From: Streptomyces sp. NBC_00335
GTDB lineage: Bacteria; Actinomycetota; Actinomycetes; Streptomycetales; Streptomycetaceae
Reading direction: 5' to 3'
Length of the DNA: 64,000 nt
Assembly: GCF_036127095.1 (NCBI RefSeq)
Contig: NZ_CP108006.1
Coordinates: 6,563,501-6,627,500, forward strand
The translations under genes were made by a program, and so were the position numbers. Below the pieces are notes generated by a model. It made no database searches and was not told where the DNA came from. It saw nothing but the letters and a program-made list of their open reading frames with translations. This document shows, piece by piece, positions 20,942-30,566 of the stretch. Each line of letters begins with the position of its first letter. Within the stretch, counting starts at the first letter, position 1.

Positions 20942-20955
20942 CAACAATGGCGTTG
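20942..20955 (+). promoter_or_regulatory. SufR operator candidate
   Basis: The sequence CAAC-AATGGC-GTTG is an exact CAAC-N6-GTTG palindrome, the site type described for Streptomyces SufR. Flanking bases extend the symmetry (TTACG on the left, TGAAA on the right, imperfectly). It ends at the first base of the upstream GTG start of sufR. TAATTA at 20934-20939 is a plausible -10 element, so bound SufR would cover the start of transcription. Confidence 0.8.
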
Positions 20956-21734
20956 TGAAATACGGCGAACGGATGAGCGAGGCCCCCCAGGGCGAACTCG
21001 CGACCGGGGAGCGGTCAACCCGCAACCGGGTCGCGCGGTCGATCCTGGACCACGGTCCTTCCACCGTCGCCGACCTCGCCCAGCGTCTCGGCCTCACCCA
21101 GGCCGCCGTTCGCCGCCACCTCGACACGCTCGTCGCCGACGACGTCGTCGAACCCCGTGAGCAGCGTGTGTACGGTGCGCGGACCCGAGGTCGGCCCGCC
21201 AAGGTCTTCGCGCTGACCGACTGCGGCCGGGACGCCTTCGACCAGTCCTACGACTCGCTCGCCGCCGACGCCATGCGCTGGATCGCGCAGGCCGCCGGTG
21301 GCGGGGAGCAGGGCGAGGCGGCCGTGGCCGCCTTCGCGAAGGCCAGGCTGACGGCGCAGGCCGAGACCTACCGCGAGGCCGTGGAAGCGGCCGACCCGGC
21401 GCAGCGCACCGAGGCCCTTGCCAAGGCGTTGACCGGAGACGGGTACGCTGCTACGGCGAAGAGCGCTCCCGGTCCGCACAGCGGTGAACAGCTCTGCCAG
21501 CACCACTGCCCGGTCGCACACGTCGCCGAGCAGTTCCCGCAGCTCTGCGAGGCGGAGACCGAGGTCTTCTCCCGCCTGCTCGGGACGCACGTGCAGCGTC
21601 TCGCCACGATCGCCCACGGCGACGGGGTGTGCACGACGTTCATTCCACGCAGTGGGAACGGCGTCGTCGCCACAGGCGCCACACAGACCGACACATCAGT
21701 ATCTGCAAGTACGGCCGGGAGGAACCCCGCATGA
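20955..21734 (+). CDS. sufR: Fe-S cluster-sensing repressor SufR
   Basis: SufR represses its own suf operon when it carries a 4Fe-4S cluster and releases it on cluster loss. An N-terminal winged helix (about residues 22-85, with [20 protein letters not shown]) is followed by a helical region and cluster cysteines C181, C185 and C198 in CxxxC-x12-C spacing; C226 is a further candidate. It has 259 residues from GTG 20955; ATG 20973 is the alternative start. The stop overlaps the sufB start by four bases. Confidence 0.93.
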   Translation: MKYGERMSEAPQGELATGERSTRNRVARSILDHGPSTVADLAQRLGLTQAAVRRHLDTLVADDVVEPREQRVYGARTRGRPAKVFALTDCGRDAFDQSYDSLAADAMRWIAQAAGGGEQGEAAVAAFAKARLTAQAETYREAVEAADPAQRTEALAKALTGDGYAATAKSAPGPHSGEQLCQHHCPVAHVAEQFPQLCEAETEVFSRLLGTHVQRLATIAHGDGVCTTFIPRSGNGVVATGATQTDTSVSASTAGRNPA

Positions 21735-23146
21735 CCACGGAGACTGCTCACCCTGAGCTCGATGGCCTGGGCACCTACGAATACGGATGGGTCGACTCCG
21801 ACGCGGCCGGTGCGGTCGCCAAGCGAGGCCTGTCCGAGGAGGTCGTCCGCGACATCTCGGCGAAGAAGTCCGAGCCGGAGTGGATGCTGAACCTCCGTCT
21901 CAAGGGCCTCAAGCTGTTCGGCAAGAAGCCCATGCCCAACTGGGGTTCCGACCTCTCGGGCATCGACTTCGACAACATCAAGTACTTCGTGCGTTCCACC
22001 GAGAAGCAGGCCGCTTCGTGGGAGGACCTGCCGGAGGACATCAAGAACACGTACGACAGGCTCGGCATCCCGGAGGCGGAGAAGCAGCGCCTCGTCGCCG
22101 GTGTCGCCGCCCAGTACGAGTCAGAGGTCGTCTACCACCAGATCCGTGAGGACCTGGAGGAGCAGGGCGTCATCTTCCTCGACACGGACACCGCGCTCAA
22201 GCAGTACCCGGAGCTCTTCCAGGAGTACTTCGGCACGGTCATCCCGGTCGGCGACAACAAGTTCGCCTCGCTGAACACCGCCGTGTGGTCGGGCGGCTCG
22301 TTCATCTACGTCCCCAAGGGCGTCAAGGTCGACATCCCGCTCCAGGCCTACTTCCGTATCAACACGGAGAACATGGGCCAGTTCGAGCGGACGCTGATCA
22401 TCGTCGACGAGGACGCCTACGTCCACTACGTCGAGGGCTGCACCGCCCCGATCTACTCCTCGGACTCGCTGCACAGCGCCGTGGTCGAGATCATCGTGAA
22501 GAAGGGCGGCCGCTGCCGCTACACGACGATCCAGAACTGGTCGAACAACGTCTACAACCTGGTCACCAAGCGCGCCGTGGCGTACGAGGGCGCGACCATG
22601 GAGTGGATCGACGGCAACATCGGTTCCAAGGTCACCATGAAGTACCCGGCCGTCTACCTGATGGGCGAGCACGCCAAGGGCGAGACCCTCTCCATCGCCT
22701 TCGCGGGCGAGGGCCAGCACCAGGACGCCGGCTCCAAGATGGTCCACATGGCGCCGAACACCTCCTCCAACATCGTCTCGAAGTCGGTGGCCCGAGGCGG
22801 CGGCCGCACCTCGTACCGCGGTCTGGTCGAGATCGGCGAAGGGGCCCACGGCTCCAAGTCCAACGTGCTGTGCGACGCGCTCCTGGTCGACACCATCTCC
22901 CGCTCGGACACCTACCCCTACGTGGACGTCCGCGAGGACGACGTGTCCATGGGCCACGAGGCGACCGTCTCCAAGGTCTCCGACGACCAGCTCTTCTACC
23001 TGATGAGCCGCGGTCTGACGGAGTTCGAGGCCATGGCGATGATCGTGCGCGGCTTCGTCGAGCCGATCGCCCGTGAGCTGCCGATGGAGTACGCGCTGGA
23101 GCTGAACCGGCTGATCGAGCTGCAGATGGAAGGCTCGGTCGGTTAG
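21731..23146 (+). CDS. sufB: Fe-S cluster assembly protein SufB
   Basis: SufB is the core scaffold of the SufBCD complex on which Fe-S clusters are built. The 471 residues match the family and no intein interrupts the gene, unlike some actinobacterial sufB genes. Conserved blocks include [29 protein letters not shown] and the C-terminal [13 protein letters not shown] and [13 protein letters not shown] stretches. The start was placed at the ATG in the ATGA overlap with sufR; the frame is open further upstream but lacks homology. Confidence 0.97.
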   Translation: MTTETAHPELDGLGTYEYGWVDSDAAGAVAKRGLSEEVVRDISAKKSEPEWMLNLRLKGLKLFGKKPMPNWGSDLSGIDFDNIKYFVRSTEKQAASWEDLPEDIKNTYDRLGIPEAEKQRLVAGVAAQYESEVVYHQIREDLEEQGVIFLDTDTALKQYPELFQEYFGTVIPVGDNKFASLNTAVWSGGSFIYVPKGVKVDIPLQAYFRINTENMGQFERTLIIVDEDAYVHYVEGCTAPIYSSDSLHSAVVEIIVKKGGRCRYTTIQNWSNNVYNLVTKRAVAYEGATMEWIDGNIGSKVTMKYPAVYLMGEHAKGETLSIAFAGEGQHQDAGSKMVHMAPNTSSNIVSKSVARGGGRTSYRGLVEIGEGAHGSKSNVLCDALLVDTISRSDTYPYVDVREDDVSMGHEATVSKVSDDQLFYLMSRGLTEFEAMAMIVRGFVEPIARELPMEYALELNRLIELQMEGSVG

Positions 23147-23205
23147 TCCCGGCCCGCCCGACGTCCCGCAGCAGATTCTTTAAGGAAGAGAGCAACACGA
23201 CAGCC

Positions 23206-24384
23206 ATGGCTGAGGCTCAGAACATTCCGGCGGGTTCCACCACCGCCGGCGCGATCGCGGTGGCCGCCGAGTCCACCGTCGCCACCCGGATGAGTGCCCC
23301 CCCGTCCTTCGACGTGGCGGACTTCCCCGTGCCCACCGGGCGCGAGGAGGAGTGGCGCTTCACGCCGCTCGCCCGCCTCAAGGGCCTGCACGACGGCACC
23401 GCGGTCGCCAACGGCACCATGAAGGCCCAGATCGACGCGCCCGACGTGGTCACGATCGAGTCCGTGGAGCGCGGCGACGCGCGCATCGGCAAGGCAGGCA
23501 CCCCGGTGGACCGGATCGCCGCCCAGGCGTTCTCGTCCTTCGCCAAGGCCACGGTCGTGACCGTGCCCAAGGAAGCGGTGCTCACCGAGCCCGTGCGCGT
23601 CACGCTGCACGGCGAGGGCGGCACCACCTTCGGCCACACCGTCTTCGACGTGAAGGCCTTCGCCGAGGCCGTCGTCGTCATCGACCACACCGGTGACGGC
23701 GTGCGCGCCGCCAACGTGGACTTCCTCGTCGGCGACGGCGCCAAGCTCACCGTGGTCTCCGTGCAGGACTGGGACGACACCGCCGTCCACGTGTCCCAGC
23801 ACAACGCGCTGATCGGCCGCGACGCGACCTTCAAGTCGATCGTGGTCACCTTCGGCGGCGACCTCGTCCGCCTCCACCCGCGCGTGAACTACGCGGGCCC
23901 CGGCGGCGAGGCCGAGCTCTTCGGCCTGTACTTCACGGACGCCGGTCAGCACCAGGAGCACCGCCTCCTGGTCGACCACAAGGCCCCGCACTGCAAGTCG
24001 AACGTGGTCTACAAGGGCGCGCTCCAGGGCCAGGACGCCCACGCCGTCTGGATCGGTGACGTGCTCATCGAGAAGACCGCCGAGGGCACCGACACCTACG
24101 AGATGAACCGCAACCTCGTCCTCACGGACGGCGCCCGGGTCGACTCGGTGCCGAACCTGGAGATCGAGACCGGCGAGATCGTCGGCGCCGGCCACGCCTC
24201 CGCGACCGGCCGCTTCGACGACGAGCAGCTCTTCTACCTGCAGTCGCGCGGCATCCCGGCCGACGAGGCCCGCCGCCTGGTCGTGCGCGGCTTCTTCGCC
24301 GAGCTCGTCCAGCAGATCGGTGTCGACGACATCGAGGAGCGCCTGCTCGCCAAGATCGAGACCGAGCTCCAGGGTTCCGTCTGA
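23206..24384 (+). CDS. sufD: Fe-S cluster assembly protein SufD
   Basis: SufD is the paralogue of SufB that completes the SufBC2D scaffold and helps iron entry. It has 392 residues. The N-terminal domain carries REEEWRFTPLARL, and the beta-helix ends with the family block KSNVVYKGALQGQDAHAVW and the C-terminal SRGIPADEARRLVVRGF. The ATG is preceded by AAGGAAGAG. Its stop shares one base with the start of the Rieske gene. Confidence 0.96.
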   Translation: MAEAQNIPAGSTTAGAIAVAAESTVATRMSAPPSFDVADFPVPTGREEEWRFTPLARLKGLHDGTAVANGTMKAQIDAPDVVTIESVERGDARIGKAGTPVDRIAAQAFSSFAKATVVTVPKEAVLTEPVRVTLHGEGGTTFGHTVFDVKAFAEAVVVIDHTGDGVRAANVDFLVGDGAKLTVVSVQDWDDTAVHVSQHNALIGRDATFKSIVVTFGGDLVRLHPRVNYAGPGGEAELFGLYFTDAGQHQEHRLLVDHKAPHCKSNVVYKGALQGQDAHAVWIGDVLIEKTAEGTDTYEMNRNLVLTDGARVDSVPNLEIETGEIVGAGHASATGRFDDEQLFYLQSRGIPADEARRLVVRGFFAELVQQIGVDDIEERLLAKIETELQGSV

Positions 24385-24701
24385 TGACTTACGTCAAGGC
24401 CTGTGCGCTGAGCGAGCTGGAGGAGAACGCCCCCAAGAGGGTCGAGCTCGACGGCACGCCGGTGTCCATCGTCCGCGCCGAGGGCGAGGTGTTCGCGATC
24501 AACGACATCTGCTCGCACGCGAACGTCTCGCTCTCGGAGGGCGAGGTCGAAGACTGCATGATCGAGTGCTGGCTGCACGGCTCGGCCTTCGACCTGCGCA
24601 CCGGCAAGCCGTCCGGCCTGCCCGCGACGCGCCCCGTCCCCGTATACCCCGTAAAGATCGAAGGGGACGACGTGCTCGTCTCCCTCACCCAGGAGTCCTG
24701 A
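24384..24701 (+). CDS. Rieske-type ferredoxin of the SUF operon
   Basis: A 105-residue single-domain Rieske protein of the non-heme dioxygenase ferredoxin type. The 2Fe-2S ligands are C-x-H in ICSHANVSL and C-x2-H in ECWLHGSAF. It likely provides electrons during cluster assembly or is an early client; its role in actinobacterial suf operons is not settled. Translation is coupled to sufD by a TGATG junction, and sufC starts eight bases later. Confidence 0.93.
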   Translation: MTYVKACALSELEENAPKRVELDGTPVSIVRAEGEVFAINDICSHANVSLSEGEVEDCMIECWLHGSAFDLRTGKPSGLPATRPVPVYPVKIEGDDVLVSLTQES

Positions 24702-24708
24702 GGTATCC

Positions 24709-25476
24709 ATGGCAACGCTTGAAATCCACGACCTGCACGTCTCCGTCGAGGCCGAGAACGGCGCCCGCGAGATCCTCAAGGGCGTCGAGCTCACCATCAA
24801 GCAGGGTGAGACGCACGCCATCATGGGTCCGAACGGCTCCGGCAAGTCCACCCTCGCGTACGCGCTGGCCGGTCACCCGAAGTACACCATCACCAAGGGC
24901 ACCGTGACCCTGGACGGCGAAGACGTCCTGGAGATGTCCGTCGACGAGCGTGCCCGCGCCGGCATGTTCCTCGCGATGCAGTACCCGGTCGAGATCCCCG
25001 GCGTCTCGGTCTCCAACTTCCTGCGCACCTCGGCCACCGCCATCCGCGGCGAGGCGCCGAAGCTGCGTACCTGGGTGAAGGAGGTCAAGTCCGCGATGGA
25101 GCAGCTCCAGATGGACACGGCCTTCGCCGAGCGCAACGTCAACGAGGGCTTCTCCGGCGGTGAGAAGAAGCGCCACGAGATCCTGCAGCTGGAGCTCCTG
25201 AAGCCGAAGATCGCGATCCTCGACGAGACCGACTCCGGCCTCGACGTCGACGCCCTGCGCCAGGTCTCCGAGGGCGTCAACCGCGTCCACGCGACCGGCG
25301 ACACCGGCACCCTGCTGATCACGCACTACACGCGGATCCTCCGGTACATCAAGCCCGACTTCGTCCACGTCTTCTCCGAGGGCCGCATCGTCGAGTCCGG
25401 CGGCGCCGAGCTCGCCGACAAGCTGGAGGCCGAAGGCTACGAGTCCTACAGCACGAAGGGTGGCGCGACCGCGTGA
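24709..25476 (+). CDS. sufC: Fe-S cluster assembly ATPase SufC
   Basis: SufC is the ABC-type ATPase that drives conformational change in the SufBC2D complex. In 255 residues it has Walker A GPNGSGKSTLAYALAG, the unusual signature FSGGEKKRHEILQ typical of SufC, Walker B PKIAILDETDSGLDVD and LLITHYTRILRYI. It has no membrane partner. The stop overlaps the sufS start by four bases. Confidence 0.97.
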   Translation: MATLEIHDLHVSVEAENGAREILKGVELTIKQGETHAIMGPNGSGKSTLAYALAGHPKYTITKGTVTLDGEDVLEMSVDERARAGMFLAMQYPVEIPGVSVSNFLRTSATAIRGEAPKLRTWVKEVKSAMEQLQMDTAFAERNVNEGFSGGEKKRHEILQLELLKPKIAILDETDSGLDVDALRQVSEGVNRVHATGDTGTLLITHYTRILRYIKPDFVHVFSEGRIVESGGAELADKLEAEGYESYSTKGGATA

Positions 25477-26729
25477 CACAGCTGCCTGGCCTCCTCGACA
25501 TCGAGGCGATCCGCAAGGACTTCCCCCTTCTGGATCGTGTGGTCCACGACGGGAAGAAGATCGTTTACCTGGACAACGCTGCGACCTCGCAGAAGCCGCG
25601 CCAGGTGCTCGACGCGCTGAACGAGTACTACGAGCAGCACAACGCCAACGTCCACCGCGGCGTGCACGTGCTCGCCGAGGAGGCCACGGCGCTGTACGAG
25701 GGCGCTCGCGACAAGGTCGCCGCCTTCATCAACGCGCCGAGCCGCAACGAGGTGATCTTCACCAAGAACGCCTCGGAGTCGCTCAACCTGGTCGCGAACA
25801 TGCTCGGCTGGGCGGACGAGCCCTACCGGGTCGACCGCGAGACCGAGATCGCCATCACGGAGATGGAGCACCACTCCAACATCGTCCCGTGGCAGCTGCT
25901 CTCGCAGCGCACCGGCGCGAAGCTGAAGTGGTTCGGCCTCACCGACGACGGCCGGCTCGATCTGTCCAACATCGAAGAGGTCATCACGGAGAAGACGAAG
26001 ATCGTCTCCTTCACGCTGGTCTCCAACATCATGGGCACGGTCAACCCGACCGAGGCGATCGTCCGGCGCGCGCAGGAGGTCGGCGCGCTGGTGCTGATCG
26101 ACGCCTCGCAGGCCGCTCCGCACATGCCGCTCGACGTGCAGGCGCTCGGCGCCGACTTCGTGGCCTTCACCGGTCACAAGATGTGCGGCCCGACCGGCAT
26201 CGGCGTCCTCTGGGGCCGCCAGGAGCTGCTCGAGGACCTGCCGCCCTTCCTGGGCGGCGGCGAGATGATCGAAACCGTCTCGATGCACTCCTCGACGTAC
26301 GCCCCGGCGCCCCACAAGTTCGAGGCCGGTACGCCCCCGATCGCCCAGGCCGTCGGCCTCGGCGCGGCCGTGGACTACCTGACCGCGATCGGCATGGACA
26401 AGATCGCCGCGCACGAGCACGCGATCACCGAGTACGCGATCAAGCGCCTCGCGGAGGTCCCCGACCTGCGCATCATCGGCCCCACCACGGCCGAGGACCG
26501 CGGCGCCGCGATCTCCTTCGTGCTGGGTGACATCCACCCGCACGACGTCGGCCAGGTACTGGACGAGCAGGGCATCGCGGTCCGCGTGGGACACCACTGC
26601 GCCCGCCCGGTCTGCCTCCGGTACGGAATTCCGGCGACGACGCGAGCGTCTTTCTATCTGTACTCCTCTCCGGCCGAGGTCGACGCACTGGTCGCCGGGC
26701 TGGAGCACGTACGGAACTTCTTCGGATAA
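25473..26729 (+). CDS. sufS: cysteine desulfurase SufS
   Basis: A PLP enzyme that takes sulfur from cysteine and supplies it as persulfide to SufU. The 418 residues contain YLDNAATSQKP near the N terminus, the PLP lysine in FTGHKMCGPTGIGVLWG, and the catalytic cysteine in RVGHHCARPVCLRYG near the C terminus. The start is GTG in a four-base overlap with sufC. Confidence 0.97.
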   Translation: MTQLPGLLDIEAIRKDFPLLDRVVHDGKKIVYLDNAATSQKPRQVLDALNEYYEQHNANVHRGVHVLAEEATALYEGARDKVAAFINAPSRNEVIFTKNASESLNLVANMLGWADEPYRVDRETEIAITEMEHHSNIVPWQLLSQRTGAKLKWFGLTDDGRLDLSNIEEVITEKTKIVSFTLVSNIMGTVNPTEAIVRRAQEVGALVLIDASQAAPHMPLDVQALGADFVAFTGHKMCGPTGIGVLWGRQELLEDLPPFLGGGEMIETVSMHSSTYAPAPHKFEAGTPPIAQAVGLGAAVDYLTAIGMDKIAAHEHAITEYAIKRLAEVPDLRIIGPTTAEDRGAAISFVLGDIHPHDVGQVLDEQGIAVRVGHHCARPVCLRYGIPATTRASFYLYSSPAEVDALVAGLEHVRNFFG

Positions 26730-26758
26730 GACGAAGCGACGAAGGCGACGAGGGCGCA

Positions 26759-27220
26759 GTGAAGCTGGAATCCCTGTACCAGGAACTGATCCTGGACCAC
26801 TACAAGCACCCGCGCGGGCGAGGCCTGCGCGACGGCGACGCCGAGGTGCACCACGTCAATCCGACGTGCGGTGACGAGATCACCCTGCGCGTGAAGTACG
26901 ACGGCGAGACCCTTACGGACATCTCGTACGAGGGCCAGGGCTGCTCCATCAGCCAGGCCGGCGCGTCGATACTGAACGAGCTGCTCGTCGGCAAGGAGCT
27001 GGGCGAGGCGCGGAAGATCCAGGAAGTTTTCCTGGAGCTGATGCAGTCCAAGGGCAAGATCGAGCCCGACGAGGCCATGGAGGAGGTGCTGGAGGACGCG
27101 GTCGCGTTCGCCGGCGTCTCCAAGTACCCGGCCCGGGTGAAGTGTGCTCTGCTGAGCTGGATGGCGTGGAAGGACGCGACCGCCCAGGCACTGGGCGACG
27201 CCGAGAGGAAGACGGCATGA
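26759..27220 (+). CDS. sufU: SufU-type sulfur transfer protein
   Basis: SufU accepts persulfide sulfur from SufS; in Gram-positive bacteria it is a zinc-dependent sulfurtransferase. The 153 residues carry the three conserved cysteines in NPTCGDE, GQGCSISQAG and RVKCALLSW, and an aspartate in the first motif completes the metal site. The start is GTG after a purine-rich GGCGACGAGGG. The SufU-specific insertion between the second and third cysteines is present, unlike in IscU. Confidence 0.95.
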   Translation: MKLESLYQELILDHYKHPRGRGLRDGDAEVHHVNPTCGDEITLRVKYDGETLTDISYEGQGCSISQAGASILNELLVGKELGEARKIQEVFLELMQSKGKIEPDEAMEEVLEDAVAFAGVSKYPARVKCALLSWMAWKDATAQALGDAERKTA

Positions 27221-27561
27221 CCGAGAACGCGACGCCCGAGGCGTCCATCAAGCCGGCCACCGAGGAAGAGGTCCGCGAGGCCCTCTACGACGTGGTCGAC
27301 CCCGAGCTGGGCATCGACGTCGTCAACCTGGGCCTGATCTACGGCATCCACGTCGACGACGCGAACATCGCGACCCTCGACATGACCCTCACCTCGGCGG
27401 CCTGTCCGCTGACGGATGTCATCGAGGACCAGGCGAAGTCGGCTACGGACGGCATCGTCAGCGAACTGCGCATCAACTGGGTGTGGATGCCGCCGTGGGG
27501 CCCGGACAAGATCACGGACGACGGCCGCGAGCAGCTGCGCGCGCTCGGCTTCAACGTCTGA
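27217..27561 (+). CDS. sufT: MIP18/PaaD-like Fe-S maturation factor (SufT)
   Basis: A 114-residue DUF59 protein that helps pass clusters to targets. DVVDPELGIDVVNLGLIYGI is the family signature, and TSAACPLTDVIEDQA contains the conserved cysteine. The ATG overlaps the sufU stop by four bases. It is the last gene of the SUF operon, followed by a terminator at 27619-27650. Confidence 0.93.
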   Translation: MTENATPEASIKPATEEEVREALYDVVDPELGIDVVNLGLIYGIHVDDANIATLDMTLTSAACPLTDVIEDQAKSATDGIVSELRINWVWMPPWGPDKITDDGREQLRALGFNV

Positions 27562-27618
27562 TCGACGCCTGGCCCGAGCAAGACCAGCACGACGGCCGTC
27601 CGACGGCCTAGTGAACGA

Positions 27619-27650
27619 ACGACCCCCGGCACGGGTGTGCCGGGGGTCGT
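27619..27650 (+). terminator. terminator of the SUF operon
   Basis: ACGACCCCCGGCAC (27619-27632) pairs perfectly with GTGCCGGGGGTCGT (27637-27650) around a four-base GGGT loop, and is followed by CTGTTTT. This is a strong terminator with a partial T tract. Confidence 0.9.
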
Positions 27651-27753
27651 CTGTTTTCCCCGAGGACGGGCCGCGTGCACCTGGAGTTGGCCACGGTGGC
27701 CGAATCTTCTCGACGGCCGTCACAACGTGACGGCGCAGACGAGAGGACCTCCG

Positions 27754-29178
27754 TTGACCGTTCGCCCTTCACCGGCACGCCGCCTCGGTGCCGTGGGAGC
27801 CGCCGGGGCCGCCGCCCTGCTCGCCGCCGGACTGACCGCGCCCGCGCACGCCGCCCAGGACACCGCCGCCGAACCGACCATCGCGCTCTCCGCCGGATAC
27901 CTGTCCGGGGCCGTCGGTGCGATCGGCGACCCGGGCGTCACCGTGGACATCGCGCAGGAGGGGATACCCGCCGCCTTCCTCAGGGTCGAGGTCCTCTCCT
28001 CCAGCAACCCGGCGGTCGCCGGGCCCGGGGACGTGCGCATCGGCCGGACCGGCCACGGCGACCGTGAGCTGACCGTCAGCCCGCGGGCCAGGGGCTACAC
28101 CGACCTGACGCTCCGGGTGACGGGCCGCGGCGGCAAGACGGCCACGGCCACCCTCTCGTACGTCGCTTCGGCGCGGGTGGGCACCGGCGCCTTCTCCACC
28201 CGCTACCTCACGGGCTCCGCCGACTCCTCGGCCGCCGTGGACGTCGGCGGCGGCCACGCGCTGGTGGCCGACGACGAGACCAACGTGCTGCGCCTGTACG
28301 ACCGCTCCCGCTCCGGCGCTCCCGTGAAGACCTGGGACCTCGGCCCCGCGCTCGGCATCAAGAAGGAAGCCGACATCGAGGCGGCCGCCCGGGTCGGCGA
28401 CACCGTCTACTGGACGGGCTCGCTCGGCAACAACAAGGACGGCAAGTACAAGGCCGAGCGCAACACCGTCTTCACCACCCGGCTCACCGGGACGGGCGCC
28501 GACACCCAGATCGTCTTCGGTTCCGCGTACAAGGGCCTGCGCGAGGACCTGGTCGCCTGGGACACGGCGAACGGGAACCGCTACGGCTTCGCGGCCGGTA
28601 CGGCGGCCGGCCGGATCCCGAAGAGCATCGACGGGTTCAACGTGGAGGGCCTGGAGTTCGCTCCGGGCTCCACCACCACCGCCTACCTGGGCTTCCGGGC
28701 CCCGCTGGCGCCCGCCGTGCCCGGGGGCAGGGCACTGGTCGTGCCCGTCACCAACATCGACCAGGTCGTGGCCGGCGCGGCCAAGCCGGTCTTCGGCGAG
28801 CCGATCGAGATGGACCTCGGCGGCCTCGCGATCCGTGACATCCGCAAGAACGCCGCGGGCCAGTACCTGGTCCTGGCCGGCTCCTGGGCGGCGGACGACA
28901 ACTCCGACCCGTACGCCCTCTACCAGTGGGACGGCGTCGCGGCGCACGCCCCGGTCAAGCGGGCCGACCTGCCGACCACCGACCCCGGCGGCTGGGAAGC
29001 CGTGGTCTCCGTGCCCGACCTGCGGGTGCCCGGCGCCCGCGTCCAGCTGATCACCGACAGCGGCTCCGCCGACCTGTACGGGGACGGCACCGAAGCCAAG
29101 GACCTCGACCACCCGGAGTGGAAGAAGTCCCGGTCCGGATGGTTCACGCTCAGCCCGATTCGCGGAGGTCACCGATGA
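27754..29178 (+). CDS. secreted DUF3616-type protein, copy 1
   Basis: A 474-residue exported protein. The TTG start, after GAGAGGACC, gives an RR-containing N terminus, a hydrophobic core and an APAHAAQD signal cleavage site near residue 30. The mature part begins with a beta-sandwich-like domain of about 110 residues (PTIALSAGYLSGAVG). Next comes a beta-propeller-like DUF3616 domain with WTGSLGNNKDGKY, NRYGFAAGTAAG and FNVEGLEFAPGS. Its role is unknown; related families sit beside phytase-like and phosphoesterase propellers. It overlaps its paralogue by four bases. Confidence 0.85.
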   Translation: MTVRPSPARRLGAVGAAGAAALLAAGLTAPAHAAQDTAAEPTIALSAGYLSGAVGAIGDPGVTVDIAQEGIPAAFLRVEVLSSSNPAVAGPGDVRIGRTGHGDRELTVSPRARGYTDLTLRVTGRGGKTATATLSYVASARVGTGAFSTRYLTGSADSSAAVDVGGGHALVADDETNVLRLYDRSRSGAPVKTWDLGPALGIKKEADIEAAARVGDTVYWTGSLGNNKDGKYKAERNTVFTTRLTGTGADTQIVFGSAYKGLREDLVAWDTANGNRYGFAAGTAAGRIPKSIDGFNVEGLEFAPGSTTTAYLGFRAPLAPAVPGGRALVVPVTNIDQVVAGAAKPVFGEPIEMDLGGLAIRDIRKNAAGQYLVLAGSWAADDNSDPYALYQWDGVAAHAPVKRADLPTTDPGGWEAVVSVPDLRVPGARVQLITDSGSADLYGDGTEAKDLDHPEWKKSRSGWFTLSPIRGGHR

Positions 29179-30566
29179 ACGCGCAGCATGGGAAGACGAT
29201 GAAGACGACGTACCTCGCAGCCGCCGGCATCGCCGCGCTGCTGATCGCCGCCACGACGATGCCCGCGCAGGCGGTGACGTACGGCACGCCCACCATCTCG
29301 CTGTCCGCCGCCTACCTGTCCGGAGCCGTCGGCGGGAGCGGTGACCCGACGGTGGACGTGACCGTGGCGCAGAGCGGCGCGAACGTCTCCGCGCTCACCG
29401 TCAGCGCCTCGGCCTCCAGCAAGGCCACGGTCGCCGGGACCGGCGACGTGAGCGTCACGGGGGCGGGCGCCGTCCGCAAGCTCGCGGTCACCGCACGCGG
29501 CCGCGGCTACACCAACCTCACCGTCAAGGTGACCGGTCTGGGCGGCAAGACCGCCACCAAGACCCTCTACTTCGCCGCTTCCGCCGCCGTGCAGAACCCG
29601 GCCGACGCGCGCTACTTCACCGGCGCCTCGGACTCCTCGGCCGCCGTGGACGTCGGCGGCGGCTACACGGTGGTCGCCGACGACGAGAGCAACGTGCTGC
29701 GCCTGTACGACCGCGCGAACTCGGCGGCCCCGGTCAGGACCTGGGACTTCAGCTCGCAGCTCGGTGTCACCAAGGAGGTGGACATCGAGGGCGCGACCCT
29801 GATCGGCAGCACCATCTACTGGACGGGCTCGCTCGGCAACAACAAGGACGGCGAGTACAAGGCGCCCCGCAACACGGTGTTCACCACCACGCTGAGCGGC
29901 TCCGGATCCACCGCGCAGCTCGCGTACGGGCGCTCGTACAAGAAGCTCCGCGAGGATCTGGTCGCCTGGGACACGGCGAACGGGAACCGCTACGGCTTCG
30001 CGGCCGGTACGGCCGCCGGTGAGGCGCCGAAGCAGATCGACGGGTTCAACGTGGAGGGCCTGGAGTTCGCCCCGGGCTCCACCACCACCGCCTACCTGGG
30101 CTTCCGGGCCCCGCTGGCGCCCGCGGTGATCGGCGGCAAGGCGCTGGTCGTGCCGGTGACCAACTTCGACAAGGTGATCTCCAGCGGGACCAAGGCCACC
30201 TTCGGCGCGGGCATCGAGCTCGACCTCGGCGGGCTCGCGATCCGCGACATCCGCAAGAACGCGGCCGACCAGTACCTGATCCTGGCCGGCTCCTGGGCGG
30301 CGGACGACAACTCCGACCCCTACGCCCTCTACCAGTGGGACGGGATCGCCGGCCACGCCCCGGTCAAGCGGGCCGACCTGCCGACCACCGACCCGGGCGG
30401 CTGGGAGGCCATCGTGGCGGTTCCCGACCTGTCGGTCGCGGGCGCGCGCGTGCAGCTGGTCACCGACAGCGGCTCCGCCGACCTGTACGGGGACGGCACC
30501 GAGGCCAAGGACCTCACCCACCCGGAGTGGAAGAAGTCCCGCGCGGCCTGGTTCACGCTGAGCTGA
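29175..30566 (+). CDS. secreted DUF3616-type protein, copy 2
   Basis: A 463-residue paralogue of the preceding gene with the same domain order: signal peptide ending TTMPAQAVTYG, beta-sandwich-like domain starting PTISLSAAYLSGAVGG, then the DUF3616 propeller. Long DNA stretches are nearly identical to copy 1, including synonymous sites; for instance 29958-30013 equals 28549-28604. The ATG in an ATGA overlap has GGAGG upstream. The stop lies inside the 3' end of the convergent membrane protein gene, with a 14-base overlap. Confidence 0.88.
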   Translation: MNAQHGKTMKTTYLAAAGIAALLIAATTMPAQAVTYGTPTISLSAAYLSGAVGGSGDPTVDVTVAQSGANVSALTVSASASSKATVAGTGDVSVTGAGAVRKLAVTARGRGYTNLTVKVTGLGGKTATKTLYFAASAAVQNPADARYFTGASDSSAAVDVGGGYTVVADDESNVLRLYDRANSAAPVRTWDFSSQLGVTKEVDIEGATLIGSTIYWTGSLGNNKDGEYKAPRNTVFTTTLSGSGSTAQLAYGRSYKKLREDLVAWDTANGNRYGFAAGTAAGEAPKQIDGFNVEGLEFAPGSTTTAYLGFRAPLAPAVIGGKALVVPVTNFDKVISSGTKATFGAGIELDLGGLAIRDIRKNAADQYLILAGSWAADDNSDPYALYQWDGIAGHAPVKRADLPTTDPGGWEAIVAVPDLSVAGARVQLVTDSGSADLYGDGTEAKDLTHPEWKKSRAAWFTLS

